From Datisca glomerata (lineage: Eukaryota; Streptophyta; Magnoliopsida; Cucurbitales; Datiscaceae), in contig QANY01004770.1 of NCBI GenBank assembly GCA_003255025.1, positions 3,029,891 to 3,093,890 of the forward strand: a stretch of 64,000 bases of DNA. Direction: 5' to 3'. Below the pieces are notes generated by a model. That model did not search any database, had not been told where the DNA came from, and worked only from the letters and a program-made list of their open reading frames with translations. The translations under genes and the position numbers were made by a program. Positions 1 through 11,773 of this stretch are shown here, piece by piece (positions within the stretch are counted from its first letter, which is position 1; each line of letters starts with the position of its first letter).

Positions 1-1180
1 ATTCTAAACATTTTTACAGTTTGAACAGATGAATTTTCTGATCATTTTCTGAAATTTCAAATCCAAATCAAGCTCAAGTGTTAGGCAATTGTTCCAGTCT
101 GTAGCTAACCAAGTAGGCCATGTTGGTGCAAAGAAGCCAAGTCTTGTCCATGTCTTCTACTCCTAGCCCACTTGAAGCCCAAGTCCTGCACAAGCACAAT
201 TTCCCAGCCGTGTTTTCCAATTCTCTATCCATTTGTGGGTTTTTTACAGTTGTAACGAAGTTTTTAAAAAAATATCCTGAAATACGGTGGTTTTAGAAAA
301 TATTCCAAAATCAGGGTAATTTTATTACAGTTGGCCAAAATCATTTTGCAGGACGATTTCATCATGGCCAAAAACCACACGGCTTAAGAGTGCAAAGACG
401 ATTTCCATGATTCCCTGCGGCTCTGAAGTCATATTTTCTATGTTTGCAAAGACTTGTATAGCCTCTGTTCTACCATTTCTCTTTCTATTTCCAACATGCC
501 AAGCTGCTTTGCCAATGGAGGGTCTGAGAGGGTTATTTTCTCAATCTTCATCTTCTTTACCCTAGAAATTCCAAAGGAAATGCATAACGGACAGCGAGGT
601 GATTAATTAGAGAGAGGAGAGAGAAATCTAGTAATTGGGTATTTGGTTCTTGACTTGTGTATTAGGAAACAAAGCTCAGGTGCCCATAATATCGTTTTCT
701 ACAACCAGCCCTGTCCGAGTTGGATTTCATTTTATCATTGTCGTGTGTGCAAAAGACGACTTTAACCTAAAATATTTTCAGAACCATGCAAGTTATAATT
801 ATTTTTTATCTGATTTTGGTCGATTTGTTATGCATGGTAATGGATACATCTAAAGTCTTCTTCACTTGTGATTTATCATTCGTTATGACTGAAAAATAAT
901 TCACCGATCCAATTTGAATGTTTGTTATTTTGTATATAAATAAAATATTCAAAATTATACTTATTTCTTCTACCAATCTAGAATGATTCTGCTATATTCG
1001 AGTAAAATTATTTCAATAAATAACATAATCATGGGTAGAAAACTATACGAGTGACCTACAATTAAATTAAAATCGTCTTTGCAAAAGGTGGAATATATAT
1101 TAGATAACTTGGAGAATATGAAATAAGATATTTAGGAAACTAATTTTACGTAAAAATTAGAAAATTTGATAGCTTTCCTC
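1..1180. other. No gene recognised; AT-rich intergenic DNA
   Basis: No open reading frame here resembles a known protein, and the short ORF at 635-853 has no recognisable motif. A 13-bp sequence at 392-404 (gcaaagacgattt) recurs as its exact reverse complement at 1070-1082. Similar words (caggacgattt near 351, caaaagacgact near 750) lie between them, so the stretch may be retrotransposon LTR or satellite-derived DNA. That origin is a guess. Confidence 0.4.
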
Positions 1181-1185
1181 CTCCC

Positions 1186-1193
1186 TATAAATA
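1186..1193 (+). promoter_or_regulatory. Possible TATA box (TATAAATA)
   Basis: TATAAATA sits after a short pyrimidine-rich run and is followed by a CT-rich stretch of about 60 bp ('ttcttttcatctttcttc'), a layout common for plant promoters and LTR promoters. No convincing coding region follows within 2 kb, so this could be an orphan LTR promoter or chance in AT-rich DNA. Confidence 0.25.
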
Positions 1194-1940
1194 GAGAGTT
1201 TGGCCAACCATTTGAGAACATCTTCTAATTAAATTCTTTTCATCTTTCTTCTTTAGTGACTAATAATTCTTCTCATATATTTAACTTGTGAGATGAGTTG
1301 TAAGTTAAGCTAGATTTCAAACAAGGCCAGGGATAATTTTTAAGTGAAGTTTTTCTATTTATACTTTGACTCTTTTTATGTTCTAACAAGTTTTAATTTT
1401 GTTTATATTTAAATTCTTTATCATTATGTTCTCAAAATCTAGAAATTATATTCTTATTTTCCATATTAATACAGTCATGCTTTCTTAATGTGGTAATTGT
1501 TAGAATACAATTGTAAGTGTAAATTTATTTTTTGAATTGGTCTTTTATTACAATATTGTCATTAGATATATTGTCTTTTTGAGATAACCTATAAGATAGA
1601 TCGAAGCAGGTTTTAATAGAAAAGAAATTTCACATATCAAATGCAATAATGTTCTTATGGTATTCAATTACATATTTTCTGATTGTGTCTTTGGAATGTA
1701 AAGCATTCAATAAGTTATATATTCAAATCAAACTAAAAATAGTGAAACAAAACTTAAAAGGAATTTATGATGCCTTGCCACGTTTATTATTGTTAATCAC
1801 TTTCATTATCAAAATCTTGAAGCGATATTTCATTTAATTTACATTTTTTAGTTGTTTTGCAATTTCTTTTCTTATTATTAATTATCGTTAAATATTTTAT
1901 TTCACTAACATTTTCTTTATGACACTTCAATGTGGGATTG
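1194..1940. other. No gene recognised; AT-rich
   Basis: This stretch follows the possible TATA box. The 62-codon ORF at 1649-1837 has no recognisable motif or credible coding signature. Nothing else is visible. Confidence 0.4.
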
Positions 1941-2374
1941 ACACCTCAATTGAACCGACCGAACCAAACCGAAAATGATCGGTTTGGTCAGTTCTTTATA
2001 TGTATTCGATTCATAAAAATGAGAGAATCAAAATTTTGGTTTGGTTTAGAATTTTGGTGGTTCTCGAACTGAACCGAAACATTAAATTTATATTTTTTTA
2101 TTTTTATATATAATTTCATATAATACTGAACCGAAACAAATTTTTGATTTTATATTATTTTTTCAATAATATCAATAAAAAATTATTTAGAAATTATTTT
2201 AATTTTAATTAATAATACCGAACCGAAACTGACGGTTCGGTTTGGTTCTTTTGACATGAACAATTCGGCTCGATTCGATTTTATTATCGAACCATAGTTT
2301 CAACTCGAACCATAGTTTCAACTCGGTTCGGTTTTTCATTAAAACCCGACCGAGTCGAACCGTGAACACCCTTA
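1941..2374 (+). mobile_element. MITE-like 'GGTTCGG' foldback repeat, copy A
   Basis: The ends are rich in accgaacc / ggttcggtt words that pair with each other, around an AT-rich centre with the words ttaattaataatacc and ttttttcaataat. The right end reads gtgaacaccctta. Copy B at 7375-7821 is its reverse complement over essentially the whole length, which makes this a dispersed element and not chance. The gggtgttca-type terminus resembles common plant hAT-like MITEs, but no clear target duplication is visible here and the left end is degraded. It has no coding capacity. Confidence 0.65.
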
Positions 2375-4155
2375 ATTATAAGCATTCCAATTATTGTTTT
2401 AGTACGACATCCTTTGTTTCTTATTTATATGTTTGTCATGCTTACATTATATGTATGCGTTAAGATCATACAATTTTTTGACAAAAAAAACGATCATACA
2501 ATTTTGGTCAGTTCCGTTTCTATGGGTAAGACTTTGATCATATCACTAACTTACATTCCAACCTGACTGACAAATAAAATCGACTAAGATCATAGAGAAG
2601 AAAAAAAATGAACAAATCAAAAATCATAATTTTGAGAGCAAAAGCCAGTCGTCACTTGTTGGTACTAACGACAGGCGCCATTATGTGTGGTAATTTTTTA
2701 TAGATTCATTAAATTGTTTGTATGATCCCTTTGTTATGCAAGAGGACTCACAAACCTAAACCCAGACCACTCTATCAGTGTTGTAAAAGCCTTGTCGGGA
2801 GAATGTGAAATAAATTGAAAGGAAATGGATCTCGCAAGGAATTTTTAGCAACGGTACATATCAACCACAGACGTGCAAACATATGCAAATCAATCAAATA
2901 AATGAATAAGTATAGAAAGGGACAATATCACTTGTAAATCCTCATCACAAAATATCCAGGCCGAACAAATGAAAAATCATATCAGTCGTAATTATTGGAC
3001 AGAGTCACAAATGTACATATAAGTATCACCTGTAATTATTGGATATAGTCATAAATGTACAGATAAATAATCAATTTGGTTGTTGTTGTTCTTTGAAATA
3101 ATTGTTACACTCAAAGACTTATAGCAAAAATCCAAACCAATCTTGATACTTTAGAAGTCTTCTCGGCATAGTGGAAATATAATTCTTGCAAAGTTAGCTT
3201 GCATGAATCGTTTAGCGGGGCAACTTTTTTTGTTCAATTCTTTTCATTTATTAAACTTAAATACTGAAAAGTTCCTGAAAATAGATACAATATGACTCTT
3301 CAGTCTCTAAAGAGTAAACATAGAGGGGATCCAATTTCCAACGCGAGAGAATATGTTTATTAAATGTCCTCCATCAGCTCAAATCTCAACGGTTTCAATA
3401 TTCTGAACATATAGACCTGTACAAAAGTGTTGATTTGACATTTTCATTCATTTTTTATTTATTTATTTCTTGGTTCGTATATAAGCATTTTAAATTGTTG
3501 AGTTCAGTGGGAACTGTAGAGATCATTCGAGGTACGATGTGCATATGCCTACGTTGAACTTTTAATGCAGCGAGACAAAAAGACAACTCAAAGTAATAGG
3601 TTAAATCACATTTAACAATCAACTTATCTTTGCAGGTTGATGAGGTGAAAACTTACAGACCCCAAAAATATTTCCAACATGTTCAATAACATTACTCCTT
3701 TTCTATCGCCTACGTATAAGGAACGACCCAAATCCTCTGGGTCCAAAAATCAATGAGATATGAAATCTAGATTTTCATCCATATTTTAAGGTATTATAAG
3801 CCATTACTTTTTCACTTAACAAATATAATCGTCGTTTGTTTGTATCATGTTCTATCAAACATTAGCAACCATGTCAATCAGTTCATAATCGAGTTTATCT
3901 TTATAAGCGTCGTGGACACATTCCTAGTGACCGTTGGAATTAGCTTAACGAATCTTTAAGGTGCTTATAAAGAGCCATAGTACTTCAATAAAATCTAAAC
4001 AATCGATTCATTATAAGATGTCGTTCCTACATGACTTCATAATTAATCATCATAGTGGCCTCCGCTACCTTGTTGACAACATTGCAAATGTAGGTTCGTA
4101 TGGATTAGGCATATTCAAAAGTGACTTGTAAAAGGCTATGGGAATGAGGAATGTT
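2375..4155. other. No gene recognised
   Basis: About 1.8 kb of AT-rich sequence with no credible ORF or recognisable repeat boundary. Its right part adjoins the gypsy pol relic and may be decayed gag or protease DNA from that element, but I cannot read protein similarity in it. Confidence 0.4.
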
Positions 4156-4218
4156 CATCTAAATCATTTCTACATGGGAGAGTCATTATTTTTGGGAAGA
4201 AGAAAGATGGATCCATTA

Positions 4219-4548
4219 CGCATTGAATAGACTATAGAAATTTGAATAAGGTTACTGCCAAGAACAAATACCTTTTACCCCACATAGCAGATTTTATCTA
4301 CCAACTTCATAGAGCGTGTATTTTCTTTTTGATTCACTATGTATTTTTTTGCGTATGACCAATTCAGATTGAAGAAAGAAGATCGCATTAAATAGACTAT
4401 AGAAAGCTGAACAAGGTTACTACCAAGAATAAGTACCATTTACCCTGCATAGCAGATTTTATTTACTAACTTCATGCAATGTGTAATTTCTTTTTGATTC
4501 ACTATGGATTTTTTTGTGTATGATCAATTTAGATTGAAGAAAGAAGAT
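4219..4548 (+). repeat. 165-bp tandem duplication inside the RT region
   Basis: Two adjacent units, 4219-4383 and 4384-4548, each start cgcatt(g/a)aatagact and end attgaagaaagaagat. Each is 165 bp, which is 55 codons. They code for the same RT segment, from the IDYRNLNK motif to the start of the next block. The units differ at scattered sites, so the duplication is old. Confidence 0.85.
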
Positions 4549-5002
4549 ATTCTAAAGATAGTGTTTCGTATCACTATGAATTTTTTAACCTTTTGGATTA
4601 GCCTATACCTCTCAAGTGCCTACTTTACTCTAAGTCTATAAAGGAGCATGAGGAACATTTCTCGACCACTCTTTGGATTTTAAATGATCAAAAGGTTGAT
4701 GCCAAGTTTGGTAAATGTACATTTTGGTTATCTACAACTGCTTGTCTGAGGCATGTCGTTTGTAAGGAAGGCATATTTGCTTACCTAGAGAAGATAGAGG
4801 CATTGTTGTATTGGACTAGGCCTACAAAGTCAAAGAAATTAGAAGCTTCCTGGGGTTGGTGAACTACTGTTGGAGATTTTTTAACGTTTCTCTAATATCT
4901 CTGCATCATTGACCAAGTTGAAAAAGAAAATTGCACGATACCTTTGGGTGGAATAATGCGAGAAAGATTTTTAAGAACTCGAGCAAAGGTTGGTGACAGC
5001 TC

Positions 5003-5200
5003 ATGTTCTTATCTAGCGATGCTTCATGTAGAGTTTTGGGATGTTTATTAATCTACCATGGAAAATTTATAGCTTATGTCTTCCGACAGCTAAACAATCA
5101 TGAGCTAACCTACCCAACTCATAATTTGGAGCTTGCAGTCATAGTTTTTACTTTAAAGATTGAGAATCACTACCTCTATGGATCAAAAATAGAAATATAA
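5003..5200 (+). pseudogene. Gypsy RNase H fragment
   Basis: This 65-residue open stretch contains the gypsy RNase H opening: an S-D-A-S motif carrying the first catalytic Asp, then GK-FIAYV-RQL, then the Y-PTHNLELA motif carrying the catalytic Glu, ending K-ENHYLYG. It lies between RT and integrase remnants of the same strand, as expected for Ty3/gypsy pol. A stop follows the LYGSK motif, and flanking sequence continues the similarity only in other frames. Confidence 0.8.
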
Positions 5201-5963
5201 TGGATCACAGAAGCGTAAAGTGCCCATTTCCTCAAAGGGAGCTTAAAACGACGCAACGTAGATTGCTAGAACTCATTAAGAGTTATGACTGAATTATCAG
5301 CTACCATCTTGGTAAGGTACTAGCCGATTCTTTTAGTAGGGGATGCTTTTCTCTACTACTCTCATTACTACTCTATCATCAACTCAAAGTGATTTGAAGA
5401 AATTGGAATGGAGATTTTGTTTGTAATATTGCACGTAGTCTTACACATTTAACTATTCAACTTACGCTCGAAGACAGAGTTCATGATGTCAGCAAAAAGA
5501 CGTTACATCAGTAAAGATTATATCAAAATGAGATATGAGAAGTGGATGAACTTTTCAGTTTGAAGTGATGGTGTACAAATTCAACAATAGATGCAGTACT
5601 TAATAATCAAGATTTGAAGAAGGAAATTCTGATAGAAGCTCATAACGTTCCTTTTTCAATTCACCTGGAGTAGTATGAAAATGTATAGTAACTTATGACA
5701 ATACATTTAGTAGAGTAATACAATGAGTGATGTGGCAAAGCTTTTGGAATGGTGCATTGTCAAAAAGTGAAGGCACCGTCTGACATTTTACAACCTTTAG
5801 AGATATCAGAGTGGAAGTCAATACATAATTTGATGGTTTGACACCGAGTTGATCAAAGACAGTGAAGGGATCTGATACAATTTGAGTTATAGACGATCGA
5901 TTAAACAAGTTTGCTCACTTTTTACCAGGACGTATAACATTTACAATATAATATTGACTAAAG

Positions 5964-6340
5964 TTGTATGTTGAAGAGATTGTCAGACTACACGGTGCAC
6001 CAGTATCCATTTTGTCAAATCGTGACTCGAGATTTGCTTTTATGTTTTGGCATACTCTTCAAGAAGCTTCATGTACCCAATTAAATTTTAGCATAGCTTT
6101 TCACCTCAGACAGATAGACAAACAGATCATTTCAACACTTGAGGATATGCTCTAACTGTGTGTGTTGGACTTTCAAGGAAGAAGGAGTGATAAATTATCA
6201 TTGAGTTTTTTTACAATAATAGATACCAAGCAACAAATAGAATAGCACCCTTTGAGGCTTTGTACAGGCAAAAATATCGTTCACCTATTAATTGGGATGA
6301 GGTTGGTGAAAGGAAATTGCTAGGTTCTAAAATAGTGTAG
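5964..6340 (+). pseudogene. Gypsy integrase core fragment
   Basis: The frame at 5964-6155 reads IVRLHGAPVSI-SNRDSRF, matching the second catalytic-Asp block of gypsy integrases (usually SDRD-RF; here the first D is N). It continues to a FSIAFHLRQ-type block and TLEDML. After a stop, shifted frames give the LYRQKYRSP-type block and a WDEVGERKLL-type block near 6260-6330. The chain is broken several times and cannot be active. Confidence 0.75.
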
Positions 6341-7374
6341 CAAGCCTGATATTGGCAAAATTCAAAAAAGAATCTAAATTGTTTATAGTCACCCAAGGAG
6401 TCATGCTGATATTCATAGGAAAAGCATGGAATATGTAATTGTCGACATTGCATTTATTAAGATTGTCCCTTGAAAGAAGTTATGAGTTTGAAAAAAAAAA
6501 AGCTTGGCCCTTGCTTTATCAATCCTTTTGAGGTTTTGAAATGTATTGAAGTTGTCACCTATCGTGTATGATGTGTTCCATTTATGAATATTGTGAAAGT
6601 ATGTTCTGGAATCATCCTATGTTCTGAGTTACGAACCACTACATCTACATGAAGATCTAAGTTATGAATAAGTTCTAATCCTAATTCTGGATAGAAAGAC
6701 GTAAGTGTTACACATTAAGGAGATTACCTTGGTCAATGTACTTTTGATAAACCACCAAATTGAGGAAGGCACTTGGGACGAGAGGAAGATATTCAGCTCT
6801 CTATCCAAACCTCTTCCAAGTTTAATTCTAATAATTTTCGAGGACAAAAAATCTCATAAGAGAATAGGATGTAAGACCTAACATTTTCAATGAGTATTCT
6901 AGTTAGACTAATTATGTGGTATAATATGCTCAACTTTTTAGATTCAATGATATATAGTATAGAGATTTTTTCTGCAAACTTTATGTTATGGTTTTGCGTT
7001 TAAGTCAATGTTTAGGGTTGTGTTAGATAGTGATCATATTGTAAATTTTATTAGATATTTATGTACATTAAGGTTTTATTAAAATGAGTTATGACATTAA
7101 AAGTAAATATCTTTTATATTCATTTTTAGACGAAGTTGATTTTGGTTGAATATTTATCCTAGCAAAAATGAAAATTTTCTTTTTGGTACTCTTTTGGCCA
7201 TGAACTTCCCTCTCTAGTGAGGATGAAATTGATTTTGAATTCACTTTTGAGTTATCTCTAATCCTTCATCTTATCTTTCTTAAATTCAAATTTGGTCGAT
7301 TTTGAAAAAGATTTTGTAACCTCTTTAGCCGTGAATCCTCCCATTAGAAGATAGAATTTGATTTTTGAATTTAT

Positions 7375-7821
7375 TAGGAGTGTTCAAGGTTCGTTTCGGC
7401 CGGTTTTTTGACGAAAAATTGAATCAAACTGAAACTTCGGTTTGGCGATAAAATCAAACTAAATCGAGTTGTTCATGTTAAAAGAACTGGTCCGAACCAA
7501 ACTGTGAGGTTCGATTCTTCAGTTCGGTATTATTAATTAAAAATAATTTTTTAAATGATATTATTGAAAAAATATATAACATTAAAGTTTTGTTTATGTT
7601 CGGTTCAGTTTTATAAAAAATTATATATTAAAAATAAATAAAAAATAATATAAATTTAATATTTCGGTCCGGTTCAGTTCAAAATCCATCAAAATTCTGA
7701 ACTGAATCGAAACTCCGATTCTCTCATTTTTCTGAATCGTACACATGTAAAGAACCAACCGAACCGATCATTTTCAGTTCGGTTCAGTTTGATCGGTTCG
7801 GGACAATTTTGAACACCCCTA
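7375..7821 (-). mobile_element. MITE-like 'GGTTCGG' foldback repeat, copy B
   Basis: Reverse-complement relative of the element at 1941-2374. The left end reads taggagtgttcaagg and the right end gaacacccctaa, giving imperfect terminal inverted repeats of the AGGGGTGTTCA type. Inner arms carry cggttcggtt-type words around an AT-rich centre. Neighbouring bases (aatttatt left, aatttacc right) could be a decayed 8-bp target duplication as used by hAT elements, but this is only suggestive. Non-coding and presumably mobilised in trans. Confidence 0.7.
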
Positions 7822-8436
7822 AAATTTACCCTAGCTTATCGTCTAATATTATCTCAACTTCTTTCAAATTTCAACCTGGTTTAGAAAACACTACTCTTCT
7901 AAACTCTTTTTAACTAGCCAAAAAGGGAGAACATCTATACTCTCTCCATTTTGTTCTTCTTGGAAACATCTTTTCTAGTTTGAAACTGCCCCCTTACTCA
8001 TTTTACTGTCTGTAAATTATTTTCTTCTCCATTTGCGTTATTTCTCGTGGTTACTCTAAATTTAAGGTACTAAAAGAAGTCTTTTATAAGATCCGCATTT
8101 TAAAGGTCCTTTATTTTGAGGCTTTTGTACTAATTTTTCATATTTGATAACAATGTTTGAAAATCGTTCTCTACTTTTGACAAAATAAGTGTTGATTTCG
8201 TAAGTTCTCTCGAAAATTTTAGTTGTAGTGTTATATATCCCTGACTTGTAATACTTTTATGAAATTGTATTTTAAGTATCATAAAAAATGATTTTAACAG
8301 GTTTTTAAAGAGACCTAATGTAGTTCCTGAAAACTGTTTTTCTTTTATGATATCATATAAAACGTTTATGATTTCCCTAATGAAACAAAATTATTTTAGT
8401 CTGAAAGTTTTCTGGAAGGTTCTCAACATGTCATCC

Positions 8437-8725
8437 TTGTTACTGTAAATAATTTACAGGAAGACGAGATCCCTATATTTTTCTAAAAAATGTTGAAAAT
8501 TTTTGTTTAAGTATAGTAAAACAGACAGATCGTCTTTGATTTTTAAGCTATTTTCATAACAAGATTGAGTTATGAAAATATCAATATTGTTACTGTAAAG
8601 AACTTAGAGGTAAATGAGAGCTCTGTATTTTTCTAAAAATGTTAAACTTTGCTGTTTAAGTATAGTAAAAACAGAGATGAGGATCTTTGAGTTTTAGATT
8701 ATTTTTGTATCAAGATTGAGTCATT
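8437..8725. repeat. Two-copy tandem repeat, about 150-bp unit
   Basis: The words tactgtaaa(t/g)aa, tatttttctaaaaaatgtt, tttaagtatagtaaaa and caagattgagt occur in the same order at about 8441-8570 and again at about 8591-8721. It lies in the LTR-like DNA and is probably an internal duplication of the LTR. Confidence 0.65.
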
Positions 8726-9054
8726 TTAATCTGAAAATTTTTCCATGACATTTTGAGTCTTTTCATGCTAACACTGCAAATTGTCAGACCATTTAATAAG
8801 TATTGAATATTGAAACGCCCTTCTAAATTTTATTGTTTTCGACCTAAAATAATTTCAGGTATCAAACAATTATCCTTCTTTTGGGATTCTTACAACATCG
8901 AAATGTTATATAAGAATTAAAGAAATAACTTCGAAACATCATGGTGTAATTGGGTAAAAGTTAAATATTTTTAGGAACATATGAAATATTTTATGGAGAT
9001 TGATATCATAAAGTTAGCTTCTGAATCAAAATTAGCTTTTGAATCAAAGTTGTA

Positions 9055-9352
9055 CTACATGACAAACCTCTCATTGAGCTTGCATCAACACTATTATATC
9101 TATAACAGAAATAGGACCTGCTACAACATTCCTTTAAATTCCAAGCTTGTAAGGGGTCCTACATAGAAGAAACACTAAGGCATAAAATTACTTATAAACA
9201 CTCAAGATGCTAGCATGGCAGCTAAACTAATCATAAAACTAACTAAGACAGAAATAACTAAGATTTTCAGAAATAAAATACTAAATCCCTGAAGTTAAGC
9301 AACAATTAAGGATTAGAAATGCTAAGATAACTCTAAAATCTTAGAGTTATCA
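9055..9352 (-). repeat. Athila 3' LTR, truncated
   Basis: About 300 bp that matches 15,287-15,582 nearly throughout (shared words include cattcctttaaattccaagctt, cactcaagatgctagcatg and gataactctaaaatctta). This corresponds to the U3 end of the LTR on the minus strand; the remaining 1 kb of this LTR copy is absent, so the element is truncated at its left side. The inner boundary is placed at gttatca, 9352. Confidence 0.75.
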
Positions 9353-11021
9353 CACCTATAAACTTAAAGCATTACTTGTCCTCGAGTGATGTAGACTTAA
9401 ACTAAAAGGACAATAATCTAAAGAAACTACATACTCTAGACTTTAGTCAACCCTACATTTCAAAACAAGCTAAAACTTCAAATATACCAGCCAACCTGCT
9501 CAATACTTAAGTGAATAAAAGATCAAAAGGATTTTATTTTTAACATAATGAAATAAGATGCTGGCTAATTCCCTTCAGTGGGTGTATTTTAGAAGTTAGA
9601 ATTGTTTATTTAGAATGCTTAGGGCAACTTAAACCCAGGCCACTGAATCAATTATGTACTCTAATCAGGCAATCATATTTCAACCAGAAATAGCATGCAT
9701 AAAGAAGATTACATTCTGAAAGGGGATAAACAATTTACATGAAGTATAAGGGAATACTAAGCAGCAATCCTTTATTGATTTGACTTCTTTTTCACACACT
9801 CTCTCTATTTTTATAAGAAAGGATTAGAATACATCTTATGTTATACTACCTTTTGACGCAAATGACAACATTGGTGACGAAAACACCCGATTACTTAGCA
9901 ATATAACAACCAAGTCTGGAAACTCTATGATTTTTATTTCTTTTTTCATTGTTGTAGCAAGTTTATGCCTTTGGCTACCTTTTGACGCTAATGACAATAC
10001 TTGTGGTGAAGGTACCCGGTTACTCAGTAGCTTAAAATAGAAGAGTTTGTCTAACTTTTTTATTCATACAAATTTTTTTCTTTGAAGCCAAGATTTTTAA
10101 GCAGCAAATTTACACAATCACAATGCTTAACAAATTTTCCCTCCCAGAAACTTGAATTGTGCTATTAAGGACAATTGCGAAGCAAATTCCAAGAAGATTT
10201 AAGCACCTAACTAGAGTATTAAGTCTAAACTTCCCAAAACATCTAACTCTCATTCGAAGTGTAAAAGATAAGGAACTAGCCTACACACTCTTAACTCAGC
10301 ATGCTATGCAAAATATATTATTCCCCTTTTTTCAAAGAAATTGAGCAGAAATGTCCAATAAATTAAAATTAGAACTTGCAGTAAAAATGTAGAATTAAAC
10401 ACAAATATTTCAGATATTCCTATAAAAGAAGGGCATAGGCCCCCTCCCCCCAACCCCAACTTACGCATGGCAGTGCCCTCACTGCCACCAATAGAAATAT
10501 AACCCAAAATACAAGAAACAAAACCTCCAAAGTTTGACTAAACACCATAAATGAAGTCAGAAATCACCAAAGCAACCAACAGAAAGAGTAGAGTTTAGCA
10601 AGCTAAAAGGTGGTAGGAAAGGTACTCCCATTGCAACTGCAGTAGAATGCTGCAGCAGTCCAGCAACTTTCAATGCTTGGTGGAGCTCCTTAGGCCACTC
10701 CTTTCTTTAAAGGCAACTTTTAAATCCAAAAGCTTCTTCTTTGCAGATGTAATTTCTTCTTCCAACTTTTCCTCTCAGGCCTACTCTAGCATCAATCTTG
10801 AGCTTTTTATTTACACTCACTGAGGAACCAGATACAATAGCTTCTTTCTTCATTTCCGTTGATTTACCTTTGCTTTATTTTAGGTGATTTTTCTTCTTCA
10901 ACATTTTTCCTTCTTTGGGCTTGAGGTAAATAACTTTATTTTTCGCTTACATTTTTCCTTTTCAGGGGACGGCTTTGGTGATGGGGTTGGTTCAAACTCT
11001 TATTCACTCTCTACTTCAACA
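9353..11021 (-). other. Athila 3' internal non-coding region
   Basis: Contains no RNase H or integrase. A 129-bp tandem repeat is visible: ctaccttttgacgc starts at 9846 and again at 9975, each followed by a tgacaa...acccg(a/g)ttactcag-like string. At 10,440-10,463 the plus strand is C-rich, so the minus strand has four G-runs, resembling a polypurine tract or a G-quadruplex-prone site. A Lys/Glu-rich reading (PSPEKEKCKRK) near 10,900-10,990 on the minus strand may be leftover protein-coding DNA. Confidence 0.5.
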
Positions 11022-11557
11022 TTATATGACCTAAGACTATTCCTTCTTGGATCATGAAACGACATCTTTCACAGTTTAAAACTAAATTGGTCTTTTCACA
11101 TCTTTCAAGCACTTTTTTCAAGATTACACAAGCATTTTATGTATGACTCGCCAAAATTAGAAAAGTCATCCATAAATACCTCTAAAGTTTATTCCACCAT
11201 GTCTGTGAAGATTGTCATCATGCACCTCTGGAATGCTGCTGGAGCATTACCCAGCCCAAAGGGCATCCTTCTAAAAGTAAAGGTTCCATAAGGGCATGTG
11301 AATGTAGTCTTCTCTTGATCCTCTAGAACTATAGCAATTTGATTGCAGCGTGAGTAGTCATCCAGGAAACAATAGTACTCCTTACTAACTAGTCTATCAA
11401 ATATTTGGTCGATGGAAGGTAGGAGAAAGTGGTATTTTCTAGTAGTTTGTTTCAGCTTTTTGTAATCCATACACACTCTTGATCTCATTATTGTTCTTGT
11501 CAGAATCAATTCATTTCTTTCATTTAGTATAATAGTGACTCCACATTTCTTGGGCAC
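11022..11557 (-). pseudogene. Athila reverse transcriptase, interrupted
   Basis: The open part (11,557-11,189) begins at a VPKK-G-T-like block and carries VCMDYKKL, FLDDYSRCNQI, TCPYGTF and MPFGLGNAPAAFQRCM, the conserved RT blocks of Athila. It is closed by a stop after FTDMVE. In the same frame directly beyond the stop the sequence gives EVFMDDFSNFG, the F-x-DD active-site block, so both catalytic Asp residues are still encoded but unreachable. A frameshift follows, and similarity ends abruptly at GIVLGHI near 11,022, marking the deletion of RNase H and integrase. Confidence 0.85.
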
Positions 11558-11773
11558 ACACTGAACAGGAGTGACTCATGCACTATCAGAAATGGGATAA
11601 ATTATACTTACATCAAGTCATTTGATGATCTCCTCCTTCACAATCTCCTTCATTACTGGATTCAAGCTCCTTTGTTACTATATGGAGTTGTTACTTCCTT
11701 CTTCCAAAAATATCTTATGCGTACATATTGAAGGGTTTATCCCTTTAATATCAGTCATCTACCAGCCAATTGC

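Larger units (their letters stand above)
4156..6868 (+). mobile_element. Ty3/gypsy (Tekay/Del-like chromovirus) pol relic
   Basis: Reading the three plus frames together recovers, in order: the RT start (K-K-D-G-S near 4200, then an IDYRNLNKVT-like stretch), RT palm and thumb to about 4900, RNase H at 5003-5200, the integrase core at 5964-6330, and an integrase C-terminal tail ending in the FVP..HVSMLRK-type region near 6500-6640. This is the pol order of Ty3/gypsy. The run ending near 6868 (aagagaatagga then tgtaagacc) looks like a decayed polypurine tract followed by an LTR start. Gag and protease are not seen. Many stops and frameshifts show that it is dead. Confidence 0.8.
6869..8960 (+). 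mobile_element. LTR-like non-coding DNA after gypsy pol
   Basis: This starts at a tgtaagacc motif directly after the putative polypurine tract, so it is inferred to be the 3' LTR of the preceding gypsy relic. It is interrupted by MITE-like copy B (7375-7821). At about 7920-7990 there is a ggagaacatctatactctctcc leader-like stretch of the kind found downstream of LTR promoters. There is no matching 5' LTR in view to prove the boundaries, and no coding sequence is visible. Confidence 0.4.

Noticed and set aside
635..853. 72-codon plus-strand ORF
   Set aside because: No recognisable motif, AT-rich surroundings and no splice or promoter support.
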